Part shown: piece after piece, positions 31,276 to 40,337 of the stretch
How the letters are laid out: every line of letters starts with the position of its first letter
Numbering within the stretch: position 1 is the first letter of the stretch
DNA from: Gordonia sp. KTR9
GTDB taxonomy: Bacteria; Actinomycetota; Actinomycetes; Mycobacteriales; Mycobacteriaceae
DNA: 64,000 bases
Direction of reading: 5' to 3'
Assembly (NCBI RefSeq): GCF_000143885.2
Contig: NC_018581.1
Coordinates: 5,332,001 to 5,396,000 of the forward strand
The notes under the pieces: model-generated
Database searches by the model: none
What the model was told of the DNA's origin: nothing
What the model saw: only the letters and a program-made list of their open reading frames with translations
Made by a program: the position numbers and the translations under genes

Positions 31276-32682
31276 GTGACGCGTGTCGAGAACGACCGGG
31301 GATACACCACGTACGACCCGGCAACCGCCGACCAGCTGACGTGCTCATCGGCAGATGACGTGCGTCCGATATCGCCTTGGGCGCGACGATCACTGGCGCG
31401 AGCGGTGGCCCAGCAGGCAGTCATCTACGGGCTGCCGTCGGTGTATCAGTACGCCTCGATGTGCGCGCAGTGTGCACCGGACGACGAGGAGGCACCTTGG
31501 CGACTCAACGAGCTCGAGCACGCGCGCCGACCCGCAGATGCCCGGTACCAACCTTTCCGAGTTCCCAATGTCGACACCCTGTACTCGAACGGATGGCTCG
31601 ACCTCACTGCCGGGCCCGTGATCATCGATCTTCCCGACTTCGGCGACCGCTACTACACGCTGAACTTCCTGGACGCCTACAGCAACGCCAGCAACGTGAG
31701 CGCGCGGACGCATCCCGTGCAGCCGCGCCGACTCATGGTGGCCACGACCACCTGGGCCGGTGACATCCCGGCGACCGTCGATCTACTGCGTGTGGCGACT
31801 CCCGTGATGTGGCTACTGTTGCGGATCCAGTACTTCGACGTCCATGAGGACCTGCATGTGGTCCATCAGATCCAGGATGATGTGGCAGTCAACGCACCCG
31901 CGACCGGTACACGTCGATGGCCTGTCGTCGATCAGGGCACCGTCGAGACGTCGCCAGACGAGTTCCTGGTTGCACTGAACGCGTCGTTGCGGATCAACGG
32001 CGTGCCGCACACCGACGCCGCACACGTCGACCAGTTCCGCATCCTGGGCGTGTCCCCCTCGCCTGCGGTCACCAGACCAGAGGCCGATCCGGATGTCGTG
32101 CAGGGCATCCGGGACGGTTTCCACGACGCCATGCGCCTGTTGAAGGAGTCCAGACCGCTCTTGGGACGCAAGACCGCGAGCGGCTGGACACGGGTGCTGG
32201 ACAAGGGCGCCCACGGCACCAACTTCGTCGCCAGGGCAGTGATGAACCTGGTCGGGCTGGGCGCGAATGTCGTCGAGGAGAACTGCTCGTACAACACCTA
32301 CGTCGACGCCAACGCAACCGTTCTCGACGGTGGTGTGGCCAGCTACCGAATCGGTTTGTCGACACCCCCACCCGCGCACGCCTTCTGGAGCATCACCCTG
32401 TACGACGCCGACACCGGCTTGTTGTACGACGCACCCGGCGGACGTCACAGCATCGGTACCGCGGTCAACCGTACTGACGAGCACGACGGATTCCCCGACA
32501 TCGTCGTCTCCACCGATCGACCGCAAGCTGCGGACCAGGAGTGGTTGCCGTGCCCGGCGAAACCCTTCTTCCTCGTGCTGAGGATCTACCAACCCGCGCG
32601 CTCGGCGCTCCGCGAGGAGTGGACCCCGCCACCGGTCGAGAAGCTCGAGGAGCGCGCGACGGCGAAGCCGAACAGCGCGTAG
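31276..32682 (+). CDS. DUF1254/DUF1214 protein, paralogue 2
   Basis: A 468-residue protein with DUF1254 (YGLPSVYQYASM, PNVDTLYSNGWLDLTAGPVI, YYTLNFLDAYSN) and DUF1214 (YRIGLSTPPPAHAFWSITLYD, WLPCPAKPFFLVLRIYQP) domains in the usual order. No signal peptide. The GTG start at 31276 follows GGGAGCGG. It shares a divergent promoter with the substrate-binding lipoprotein, which hints at a common inducer. It is clearly related to, but well diverged from, paralogues 1 and 3. Reaction unknown. Confidence 0.82.
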   Translation: MTRVENDRGYTTYDPATADQLTCSSADDVRPISPWARRSLARAVAQQAVIYGLPSVYQYASMCAQCAPDDEEAPWRLNELEHARRPADARYQPFRVPNVDTLYSNGWLDLTAGPVIIDLPDFGDRYYTLNFLDAYSNASNVSARTHPVQPRRLMVATTTWAGDIPATVDLLRVATPVMWLLLRIQYFDVHEDLHVVHQIQDDVAVNAPATGTRRWPVVDQGTVETSPDEFLVALNASLRINGVPHTDAAHVDQFRILGVSPSPAVTRPEADPDVVQGIRDGFHDAMRLLKESRPLLGRKTASGWTRVLDKGAHGTNFVARAVMNLVGLGANVVEENCSYNTYVDANATVLDGGVASYRIGLSTPPPAHAFWSITLYDADTGLLYDAPGGRHSIGTAVNRTDEHDGFPDIVVSTDRPQAADQEWLPCPAKPFFLVLRIYQPARSALREEWTPPPVEKLEERATAKPNSA

Positions 32683-32694
32683 CGAGTCCGACTG

Positions 32695-34035
32695 TCAGTC
32701 AAGCCAATCCAGCACCGACGCCGCGGTCCAGCTCTGCTGCATACTGCCGAGCGGCTCACCGGTGAACGGCTCGTAGTACTCCGCGAACGAACCGTCGGTG
32801 GCCTGACGGAGTCCCTCCTCGCGCAGACGCGCGGACCGCTCGGTCCAGCCGCGTCGGGCGAAGGCCCAACTGAAGAGCCAGGTCATCACCGGCCAGACCG
32901 GACCGCGCCAGTACTCGCGGGGGCGGAAGTCCGCCGAGATCGGTGACGTCGACGGCGGGACCGCGTAGCGCAGGTCCGGGTGGCCGCAATACCGCGGACC
33001 GTCGAAGAGGCGCAGCAGAGCGCGTTCGCGTTCCCGGGAGAGGCCGCCGCACAGCAGCGGCGCGAACACCGCGATCGTCTCGGTGTTGATCCACGAGTTG
33101 GCCCGCAGGTCGAAATCCCTTGCGGCGCCGTTGCGGTCGTTGGCGGCAGAGACAACACCGGCCCGGAAGCGGTCGGCCCACGCGCGGAGGTCCCGCACAT
33201 CCGACCGCGGCTTGGAGTAGTCCTCGCCGATCGTCGCGAGCACGTCGCAGGCGACGGCGAAGATCGCGCTGACGAAGACGTCCTCGACGGCGAAGCTCAT
33301 CGCCTTCGGGAGCAGCTCGTCGTCGTAATTCGCGCGCTTCATCTGCTCGACGAGCCAGATGTAGCGGTCGTATTCGAGGTCGGTGGGACGCATCGAGAAG
33401 TCGTCGACATGGTCGAGGTCGGCGCGCTGGTACGGCGGAAGGTCCGCCCCAGGAACGACATTGGCGTATGCCGAATCCCAGCGGGGGGAATTGTCCATAC
33501 CCGATTCCCAGCCGTGGAAGATCGTGATCCGGCCGCGCCCGTTGGGATCCCGTGCGTGCGCGAGCCAGCGGTGCCATCGGACGAGGGAACTCCAGCGCCG
33601 GTCGATGAACTCGTTGGCGACGGCACGCGTGGTGCGACCGTGGCGCCGGGAGTGATCGAGGATCCGCTGTACCGCGATCGCGTGTACCGGTGGCTGGGTG
33701 ATGCCGGAGGTGTCGGGGAAATCCGGCGCGCACTCGGCCAGCCGGGCGCACTCCCAGCGACCCGGCCCGGGGAAGTAGCCGTCGCGACCGTTCGCGAACA
33801 CGATGTGCGGGATCATGCCGTTGCGCCACTGCGCCGACAGCAGGGTGTCCATCTCGATGACAGCCCGCTCGACCGACAACGGTGCGAGGCCGACCGTCAC
33901 GAACGCCGCATCCCAGCTCCACATGTGCGGATACAACTTCGGTGCAGCGCTTGTCATCGTGCCCAGGTCATTGCCTCGGAGCAGGTACGCGGCACGTGCC
34001 GACAACTGCGTTGGGGTGAATCCGTACCTGGCCAC
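32695..34035 (-). CDS. ggh: Glucosylglycerate hydrolase (GH63)
   Basis: A 446-residue (alpha/alpha)6-barrel glycoside hydrolase. It closely resembles mycobacterial glucosylglycerate hydrolase: FTPTQLSARAAYLLRGND, YPHMWSWDAAFV, GITQPPVHAIAVQRIL, GWESGMDNSPRWDSAYANV and REYWRGPVWPVMTWLFSW, ending FAEYYEPFTGEPLGSMQQSW. The length equals that of the characterised enzyme as I recall it. It hydrolyses glucosylglycerate, a compatible solute accumulated by mycobacteria under nitrogen limitation, releasing glucose and glycerate. The GTG start at 34035 gives the expected N-terminus. It is divergent from the SDR gene. Confidence 0.88.
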   Translation of the reverse strand: MARYGFTPTQLSARAAYLLRGNDLGTMTSAAPKLYPHMWSWDAAFVTVGLAPLSVERAVIEMDTLLSAQWRNGMIPHIVFANGRDGYFPGPGRWECARLAECAPDFPDTSGITQPPVHAIAVQRILDHSRRHGRTTRAVANEFIDRRWSSLVRWHRWLAHARDPNGRGRITIFHGWESGMDNSPRWDSAYANVVPGADLPPYQRADLDHVDDFSMRPTDLEYDRYIWLVEQMKRANYDDELLPKAMSFAVEDVFVSAIFAVACDVLATIGEDYSKPRSDVRDLRAWADRFRAGVVSAANDRNGAARDFDLRANSWINTETIAVFAPLLCGGLSRERERALLRLFDGPRYCGHPDLRYAVPPSTSPISADFRPREYWRGPVWPVMTWLFSWAFARRGWTERSARLREEGLRQATDGSFAEYYEPFTGEPLGSMQQSWTAASVLDWLD

Positions 34036-34052
34036 GTCGACGATTGTGCACC

Positions 34053-34088
34053 GCCCCGTCGGCCTCTGCTCATCGAGCCCGACGGGGC
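34053..34088. promoter_or_regulatory. 10-bp-arm inverted repeat between ggh and the SDR gene
   Basis: GCCCCGTCGG (34053-34062) pairs perfectly with 34079-34088 across 16 bp. It sits in the 85-bp divergent promoter region. It may be an operator or a cruciform-forming element. Confidence 0.45.
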
Positions 34089-34120
34089 TCCCGGTCACCG
34101 AACCCCAGTAGGGTCGGGGT

Positions 34121-34801
34121 GTGCCCACCGCGTTGATCACCGGGGCGAGCCGTGGCCTCGGAGCCGAGATCGCCCGCCAGCTCGCACCGACCCACGACCT
34201 CCTGCTGGGCGGTCGCCCCTCCACCGAACTCGATCGACTGGCCACCGAACTCGACGGCGCGAGCACCTTCGCCGTCGACCTCACCGAATACGACGAGGTC
34301 GAGGCCGCCGTGGAGGCCATCAGCGAACTCGACGTGCTCGTCCACAACGCCGGGGTGGCCAGCAGCCTCGAGCCGGTCGCGGAGACCCCGGTCGAGGAAT
34401 GGCACCACATCCTCGAGGTGAACCTCGTCGCCGTCGCCGAACTCACGCGGCTGCTCCTGCCCGCCCTGCGGGCGGCCGGCGGCCACGTGGTCTTCATCAA
34501 CTCGGGTGCGGGACGCCGGGTGAACGCCGGATGGACACCGTATGCCGCGAGCAAGTTCGGGGTCCGCGCTCTCGCCGACGGTTTACGCGCCGAGGAACCG
34601 GCCCTCCGGGTGACGTCCGTCTTCCCCGGGCGGATCGACACGGACATGCAGCGCGACATCGTCGCCATCGAAGGAAACGAGTACGACGGGTCGAAGTTCT
34701 TGCGTCCCGCGACCGTCGCCCGTGCGGTCGTACAGGCCGTCCACACCCCGGCCGACGCCCATCCGGAGGAGATCGTGCTGAGGCCCACGGGCCGGGGCTG
34801 A
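34121..34801 (+). CDS. Short-chain dehydrogenase/reductase (SDR)
   Basis: A 226-residue classical SDR: cofactor motif TALITGASRGLGAEIA, the NAG strand (VHNAGVAS), catalytic Ser in FINSGAG and YAASK (Tyr and Lys). The chain is somewhat short and has no extra domain. Substrate unknown. The GTG start is 6 nt after TAGGGT (34109-34114), so it is probably leaderless. It is divergent from ggh and convergent with DUF1254 paralogue 3. Confidence 0.85.
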   Translation: MPTALITGASRGLGAEIARQLAPTHDLLLGGRPSTELDRLATELDGASTFAVDLTEYDEVEAAVEAISELDVLVHNAGVASSLEPVAETPVEEWHHILEVNLVAVAELTRLLLPALRAAGGHVVFINSGAGRRVNAGWTPYAASKFGVRALADGLRAEEPALRVTSVFPGRIDTDMQRDIVAIEGNEYDGSKFLRPATVARAVVQAVHTPADAHPEEIVLRPTGRG

Positions 34802-34831
34802 CCCGTCCGAACCGGCTTCGCCCGAACCGGT

Positions 34832-36220
34832 CTAGGACGACCGGACGATGTCACCCAGTTTCCAGCTCCGGTCGAAGTAGCTCTCCAGCGGACCGTACAG
34901 GCGGAAGTACGAGAACCAGTGCTGACCGGGGACGGTCTGTATCCAGTTGCTCTCCCGGCCGGCCGGTGCGTGCGGCCCGAAACAGAGGTCCACGGAGCCG
35001 TCGTCGTTGTAGTCGAGATCGGCGTCTCGCGATCCGCGGTCGCCGCGCTGCTGCTCGTTGTCGACGAGACATCGCGTGTCGGCGTCGTACACCGTTGCCG
35101 ACCAGAACAGTTTCGCCGGCGGGTCTGCGGGGACGCGCAGGGTGTAGTCCTGTCCGCCGTCGAGCCATTGGTCGTCACTGTCGGTGTAGCAACTCAGATA
35201 CGCCTGCCCGAGCCCTGGGGTCGTGCTCTTCATCGCTGCGGAGAAGCTCACCGCCTCGTAGAACCACGCGGCCCTCTCGAGGAGCTGATCGTGGAATCGG
35301 GCACGCTGGCTCGACTGGTCCAGTGCCAGCACGAGGTCCCAGTGCCGATCCGGCCAGTACGTCGAACCCGGGAACCGTTTGGCGAAGGTATTCGCCTGAG
35401 CCATCAGTTCCCCGGCGGCAGCAGCGGTCTCGAGGATCGACGTCACCCGGGAGTCGGGCTCGAACGGTTTGCCTTTCTCGATGCCCAGCGCGGCGAGCAT
35501 GGCCATGTAGAACCGGTCGCGCTCGTCGACGACTTCGCGTTGATAGATGTCGTGCAACCGGACCCAGTAGTCGAGTCCCCGGGGTTGATCCCCCGACCAG
35601 GGCCGTCCCTCGGGAGACACCACCCTCGTCGCCGGCGGAGCGGCCCGGTCGGCGAACGGGTAGATCCGGACCTGCTCGACGAGGTGCTGGGCTCGCGCTG
35701 GGTCCGGGTCAAGGGTGCGAAAACCGAACATGATGTTCATCCCGCTGGCGTGCTGGACGTAGACACCGTCAGCCGAATCGGGCACAGTCCCGCCCGGAGG
35801 GATGACGAGGTGCTTGCCCCCCATCCCACCATCGGGCCCCATCTCCCCCATGACCCCGATCTCTCGCTGCCAGAAGTCCGACAGGCCGCCTGCGGTCGGT
35901 CCCGGTGGGAGCTCGATCACCAGCGGACCGGTCTCACCCAGGTCGAAGAAGTTCAGGATGTACGGGGTGGTGGCATTGGCGGTGATCAGGCCGAGCCGAT
36001 CCCGGTAGGTCACATAGTGGACGATGTCGGATTCCGTGGCGCCGAACACCTCCCGGTGGACCTTCTGCCACTGCGCATACGACACCAACGGCAGCGCCCA
36101 GAGGTAGACCTGACAAGCCATCTGATAGTCGAGTTCTTCGAACACGAGGGGTAGGTCGTCCCGGTGCGGGAGTTCGCCGTCGCGGCGAACCTGCCCCAAT
36201 CGACCCGGCAATGCACTCAC
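34832..36220 (-). CDS. DUF1254/DUF1214 protein, paralogue 3
   Basis: A 462-residue protein of the same family as those at 27942 and 31276: DUF1254 (CQVYLWALPLVSYAQW, ATTPYILNFFDL, GPLVIELPPGPTAGG) and DUF1214 (YTLRVPADPPAKLFWSATVYD, NWIQTVPGQHWFSYFRLYGP). It is closest to the long DUF1254 form in which the C-terminal domain binds the core tightly. The GTG start at 36220 follows GGAGGTTCCT; upstream codons are low-complexity and were left out. No partner gene is read with it. Confidence 0.8.
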   Translation of the reverse strand: MSALPGRLGQVRRDGELPHRDDLPLVFEELDYQMACQVYLWALPLVSYAQWQKVHREVFGATESDIVHYVTYRDRLGLITANATTPYILNFFDLGETGPLVIELPPGPTAGGLSDFWQREIGVMGEMGPDGGMGGKHLVIPPGGTVPDSADGVYVQHASGMNIMFGFRTLDPDPARAQHLVEQVRIYPFADRAAPPATRVVSPEGRPWSGDQPRGLDYWVRLHDIYQREVVDERDRFYMAMLAALGIEKGKPFEPDSRVTSILETAAAAGELMAQANTFAKRFPGSTYWPDRHWDLVLALDQSSQRARFHDQLLERAAWFYEAVSFSAAMKSTTPGLGQAYLSCYTDSDDQWLDGGQDYTLRVPADPPAKLFWSATVYDADTRCLVDNEQQRGDRGSRDADLDYNDDGSVDLCFGPHAPAGRESNWIQTVPGQHWFSYFRLYGPLESYFDRSWKLGDIVRSS

Positions 36221-36457
36221 AGGAACCTCCGGACTTCGGCACGCGCGACGACGTGGGTTGCCAGAACGCCGGCACGGCCGACCATGCCAGTGTGCATCAG
36301 CACGGCGCAGCGACACGGCCTTTGCGGCAGTCGGCGCGGCGCCGGCGAGCCAGGTGTCCGAAGCTGGACGACGCTGGGGAATGGGACGTACAGTTCGTGC
36401 TCAGGTGCATCGGGACCCGTCGCCTTCGTGCTGCGGACCGCCTACCTCCCGGTGAAC

Positions 36458-37249
36458 ATGGTGATCACACCCCCGCCGTCGCTGACGGTTCGGATTGCGT
36501 TGTTCGAGTACGGATGCTGTCGCACACCGCCTGCGGTCGGGGAGACCGTCGCGGGCACACTCTTCGCCCATCCCACCACGTCTGATCGGTCGCCGGTACG
36601 CGTGGCCAGCTGGGACCGCGATCGCGACCTGATCACTGTCGATGGAGGGATCGCGCGGTGGGAACCGACCCGCGGCAACCCCTTCGACCAACCCGTCGGC
36701 ATCTGGCTGTCCTGGCACTCCGACGGCGTACCCGGCGTCGAGGCCACGGCAACCAGCACCCGCGTCGGCCAGATCTACCTCGGCACGACTGCCGACCCAG
36801 CCGGCGAGACCGTCCGGCCGGCGGAGCGCGTCGAGAGGTTTCCCGAACCCCTGATCACCCCGGCCGGCGCGTTCGAACCGAGCGGCGCCCTCGTGACCCT
36901 CACCGACCTCGTGCTCGCCGAACCCACCCCACAGCAGATCACCGACTATCGGGCAGAACTGGAAATCGCCAGGCGAACACTCCACATCACCGCACCACCG
37001 ACGTATTTCGGGCCCACCGTTGCTGACCGCGGGGACCGGATCGCCGTCGACCTCGACAATCCCGCGGCCCAGATCAGAAACCGGCCTCCCGGCATCGGCG
37101 GACTCGTCACCGGCGTCATACGCCAGATCGACGAAGCTGTCCCCGGCCCGGCCGGAATAATCGCCTACCGGCGCGCACCAGCCGGCACCCCCACGTCGGA
37201 CATCACCAACAACATGTTCGTCGCCTTGGTCCTCGACGAGCCATCATGA
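36458..37249 (+). CDS. Hypothetical protein, N-terminal region DUF6578-like
   Basis: A protein of about 263 residues, not firmly recognised. The N-terminal stretch RIALFEYGCCRTPPAVGETVAGTLF resembles the beta-barrel opening of actinobacterial DUF6578 proteins (a weak resemblance). The rest is Pro/Thr-rich with no motif, and no membrane segment is seen. The frame is open far upstream, so the start is uncertain: ATG 36458 and GTG 36452 are the best candidates. Confidence 0.5.
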   Translation: MVITPPPSLTVRIALFEYGCCRTPPAVGETVAGTLFAHPTTSDRSPVRVASWDRDRDLITVDGGIARWEPTRGNPFDQPVGIWLSWHSDGVPGVEATATSTRVGQIYLGTTADPAGETVRPAERVERFPEPLITPAGAFEPSGALVTLTDLVLAEPTPQQITDYRAELEIARRTLHITAPPTYFGPTVADRGDRIAVDLDNPAAQIRNRPPGIGGLVTGVIRQIDEAVPGPAGIIAYRRAPAGTPTSDITNNMFVALVLDEPS

Positions 37250-37362
37250 CCCAGCGGCAACATCCCCAGCGAGGACGGAGTCCATTTCAAGGCGATCGCA
37301 GTCGTTGGCGCAGAGACGAAGTGGACATCTGAGTGAGGTCGGCCCGAGTGTTGCGGCCGGGG

Positions 37363-37785
37363 TCAGGCGACGTCGCCGTCCTGCCGGCGGCGTCGGCGTT
37401 CGAGTTCACCTAGCCGGCGCTGCTCCTCAGCGCGTGCGCGGACCTGTCGCAGGAACTCCGCATCTGCGGCCGGGTCCTGCGGCACATACCTGCCCGGCCG
37501 GTCATACTCCGGAAACTCCGACACCACTGCCCGCGACGCTCGACGCTCACCCGGGCCACGTGGCGCTCGGCGCCGACGGCGAGCACGAGGACGGCCGAAG
37601 ATCAGCCACACCACTGTCCCGACGATCGGCACGGCGATGACCATCAACAGCCATCCCCACCGCGGGAACAACCGCACGCCGGTGTCGTCGCGGCACAACA
37701 CATCGATCAATCCGACCACCCACGCCAACAGGACCAGACCAACAATCACCGAGGAGTAGGGCAGCGCCGGACTACCGATCATCAT
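37363..37785 (-). CDS. PLD nuclease N-terminal-domain (PLDc_N) membrane protein
   Basis: A protein of about 140 residues: helix 1 (VIVGLVLLAWVVGLIDVL), a loop with RDDTGVRLFPRWGW, helix 2 (LLMVIAVPIVGTVVWLIFGRP), then a basic tail (RARRRRRAPRG) and an Arg/Glu-rich C-terminus that is probably helical. The two-helix unit matches the PLDc_N family, which anchors cardiolipin synthases but also exists as a stand-alone protein of unknown role. Starts at 37785 (ATG) and 37800 (GTG) are both possible. Confidence 0.7.
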   Translation of the reverse strand: MMIGSPALPYSSVIVGLVLLAWVVGLIDVLCRDDTGVRLFPRWGWLLMVIAVPIVGTVVWLIFGRPRARRRRRAPRGPGERRASRAVVSEFPEYDRPGRYVPQDPAADAEFLRQVRARAEEQRRLGELERRRRRQDGDVA

Positions 37786-38021
37786 CAGATCCCACAACAC
37801 CGCGTGCCCACCCACTTCACCCGAACCGACACCAACCTCCGCGCATGCTTTCACACCCGGAACGAAACGGATAGACACAGTTTCGAGGACAACTCGCCGG
37901 GCCCGGGCCGGGAGTTCCCGTTTCTGTGAAAGCCCGCAAATATCCCCACTATTGGGCCTGAATTGATATAGTTAGCTCTGCAAAGCATCGTGTTGACAGC
38001 GCAGCTATTCGGGGAGCAGCA

Positions 38022-38279
38022 ATGGCAACAAATGAAACGCCGAGCGAGGAAACGGCCGCGCATTCTCAGGGAGGCGTCGCACGTCCCGGCTGGAGCCTGG
38101 GGACGCGAGCAACCATTGTTCTGGCCGCAGTCACAGTCGTGCTGTTTGTCCTACATGTTGTTGTGTCAGCTCCTGCATGGCTCGTGTGGATAGCCGGCGG
38201 GTTCACGCTGGCTGCGTTCGTCGGGGCGTTGATCCGACGAGCGCAACGCTCCGCCGAGCTTGAGCAAGACCTCTACTGA
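38022..38279 (+). CDS. Small two-helix membrane protein
   Basis: An 85-residue protein: polar N-terminus of about 27 residues, helix 1 (ATIVLAAVTVVLFVLHVVV), helix 2 (AWLVWIAGGFTLAAFVGALI), and a polar tail RRAQRSAELEQDLY. No family was recognised. GGGGAG is a good ribosome site 8 nt before ATG 38022, and a TTGACA element at 37992 could be part of the promoter. Confidence 0.6.
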   Translation: MATNETPSEETAAHSQGGVARPGWSLGTRATIVLAAVTVVLFVLHVVVSAPAWLVWIAGGFTLAAFVGALIRRAQRSAELEQDLY

Positions 38280-38790
38280 GAACCGCCTGGCCGCGGGCAG
38301 GCATGTGGTGGCGGACCTTCCTGGGTTCTGCATACTTTCGTCACTGGTGGCGAACTATTCTGCCGTGCAATGTGATTCGCCGAATCTACTTCGGCTACCA
38401 CACAGACCTGGCGCGCGGCCATCTGCCGTGCGCGCGAATCCCCTCGCCTGGCACCAGCGAAGAGCTCGTCGAGCTGGGTTTGCACTGCCCCGCCGGCGGT
38501 AGTGCACGGATCATCCGGACCCGGCGACTGCACGGTAGCCAACCGCTGGACCTCGGCACCCATGCAGTCGTGCTCAACCCCACCCCGACCCTCACACAGC
38601 TATTCGTTCTGTACGCGGGGACATAACCGAGCCGCCTCCCCTCGACATGTCACGCAGAATGCTTTTCCCTCAGTCGCTTCCAGTGTCGACGCAACACTTA
38701 ACTAGCACGTTGCGTAGCCTCAGTGCCCGGCTCTCGTAGGTACTCAATGACATTCGCCTGAACCACTAAGGTCGTTCTGTTGAGGGCGAG
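38280..38790. other. 511-bp stretch without a supported gene before the IS256 element
   Basis: Frames of 107 codons (plus) and 96 codons (minus) exist around 38273-38626 but have no recognisable motif, domain or ribosome site. Composition is less GC-rich than the neighbours. It may be remnant DNA of the mobile region. Confidence 0.5.
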
Positions 38791-40213
38791 GGGACTGTCG
38801 TGAGAACGGTGTAAGTGGCCTTACCGCCCTCGGTGTGTCGGGGGCAGGAAGGTCGCATCATGACCGACACTCTGGTGGCTGTGGAGCCATCTGATGAACA
38901 CGATGACGGGATCGTCGAGGTGCCTGCGGACCGCAGCGTCGATGAACTCGAGGTAGCCCGCGAGCTGGTCCGCCAGGCCCGGGAGGCCGGGGTCCGCCTG
39001 ACCGGTCCGGATGGGTTGCTCAAAGCGATGACCAAAACGGTGCTCGAGACGGCGCTCGATGAAGAGATGTCTGAGCATCTCGGTTACGACAAGCACGACC
39101 AGCGTGGTCGCGGGAGTGGCAACTCGCGCAACGGGTCTCGGTCGAAGACCGTGCTGACTGATGCGTGTGGGCAGGTCGAGATCGATGTCCCGCGGGATCG
39201 GGCGGGCACCTTCGAGCCGCAGATCGTGAAGAAGCGCCAACGCCGCTTGACTGATGTGGATGAGGTGGTGTTGTCGCTGTATGCCCGTGGGCTCACCACC
39301 GGTGAAATCAGCGCCCATTTCGCCGACATCTACGGTGCTGCGGTCTCCAAAGACACGATCAGCCGGATCACCGACCGGGTGCTCGAAGAGATGGCCACCT
39401 GGCATGCCCGTCCGCTCGAACGCGTCTACGCCGCGGTGTTCATCGACGCCATCCATGTCAAAATCCGCGATGGGCAGGTAGGGCCCCGGCCGATCTACGC
39501 CGCGATCGGGGTGGATCTGGCCGGGCATCGTGACGTGCTCGGGATGTGGGCAGGTGAAGGCGATGGTGAGTCGGCAAAGTACTGGCTGGCGGTGCTTACC
39601 GAGCTGAAGAACCGGGGTGTAGCCGACATCTTCTTCCTCGTCTGCGACGGGCTAAAAGGCCTGCCGCAATCGGTCGGGGCGGTCTTTCCCGACACGGTGG
39701 TGCAGACGTGTGTCATCCATCTGATCCGGGGCACATTCCGCTATGCCGGCCGCCAGCACCGCGATGCTATCGCCAAGGCGATCAAACCGATCTACACCGC
39801 CCCCACCGCTGCAGCCGCGGCCGAGGCGCTGGATGCGTTCGACGCCGAGTGGGGGCACCGGTACCCGGCAGCTATCCGGTTGTGGCGCAACGCATGGCAA
39901 GAATTCATACCGTTCCTCGACTACGACATCGAGGTCCGTAAGGTGATCTGCTCGACGAATGCGATCGAGTCACTCAACGCCCGCTACCGGCGCGCAGTGC
40001 GGGCTCGTGGGCATTTCCCGAACGAGCAGTCGGCGCTAAAGTGCCTGTACCTGGTGACCCGGTCGCTCGATCCGACCGGCACCGGACAGAAACGATGGAC
40101 AATGCGGTGGAAACCAGCACTCAACGCATTCGCCATCACCTTCGCCGACCGCATGCCGGCCAGCGAAGACAACTAACCGAAAACGCCACTTACACCGTTA
40201 GTCTGATACTCCC
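38791..40213 (+). mobile_element. IS256-family insertion sequence, complete (1423 bp)
   Basis: The ends form an imperfect inverted repeat of about 29 bp, starting GGGACTGTC on the left and (reverse complement) GGGAGTATC on the right, and sharing the inner AACGGTGTAAGTGGC (38805-38819 and 40185-40199). The element is flanked by an 8-bp direct repeat AGGGCGAG at 38783-38790 and 40214-40221, the target duplication size of this family. It contains one intact transposase gene. Confidence 0.9.
38860..40176 (+). CDS. IS256-family transposase (mutator type)
   Basis: A 438-residue DDE transposase. Catalytic residues are in VFIDAIHVKIRDGQ (D), FLVCDGLKGLPQSV (D) and CSTNAIESLNARYRR (E), with the family CVIHLIR motif between the last two. 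The reading frame is intact, so the element may be active. The start at ATG 38860 follows GGAAGG. It resembles actinobacterial IS256 members such as those of Rhodococcus. Confidence 0.93.
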   Translation: MTDTLVAVEPSDEHDDGIVEVPADRSVDELEVARELVRQAREAGVRLTGPDGLLKAMTKTVLETALDEEMSEHLGYDKHDQRGRGSGNSRNGSRSKTVLTDACGQVEIDVPRDRAGTFEPQIVKKRQRRLTDVDEVVLSLYARGLTTGEISAHFADIYGAAVSKDTISRITDRVLEEMATWHARPLERVYAAVFIDAIHVKIRDGQVGPRPIYAAIGVDLAGHRDVLGMWAGEGDGESAKYWLAVLTELKNRGVADIFFLVCDGLKGLPQSVGAVFPDTVVQTCVIHLIRGTFRYAGRQHRDAIAKAIKPIYTAPTAAAAAEALDAFDAEWGHRYPAAIRLWRNAWQEFIPFLDYDIEVRKVICSTNAIESLNARYRRAVRARGHFPNEQSALKCLYLVTRSLDPTGTGQKRWTMRWKPALNAFAITFADRMPASEDN

Positions 40214-40337
40214 AGGGCGAGCAGTAATGCAGTCCCAGTCCATCGCCTAAATGACAGTACCTGTCGTCATCCGCTCGGTATGTCGTCGACGGTGTGCCCG
40301 ATCCAGCGTTCGTAATGATCGGCGGGCGCTAGCTTAG

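Noticed and set aside
32980..35733. Plus-strand open frame of about 900 codons antisense to ggh and over the SDR gene
   Set aside because: The opposite strand encodes a well-matched glycoside hydrolase; the frame is Arg/Pro-rich with no domain.
38303..38626. 107-codon plus frame before the IS256 element
   Set aside because: No ribosome site, motif or resemblance to a family; not supported as a gene.
38805..40199. IS256 boundaries at the 15-bp perfect inverted repeat
   Set aside because: No target duplication fits there. Extending the imperfect repeat outward to 38791 and 40213 gives a perfect 8-bp duplication.
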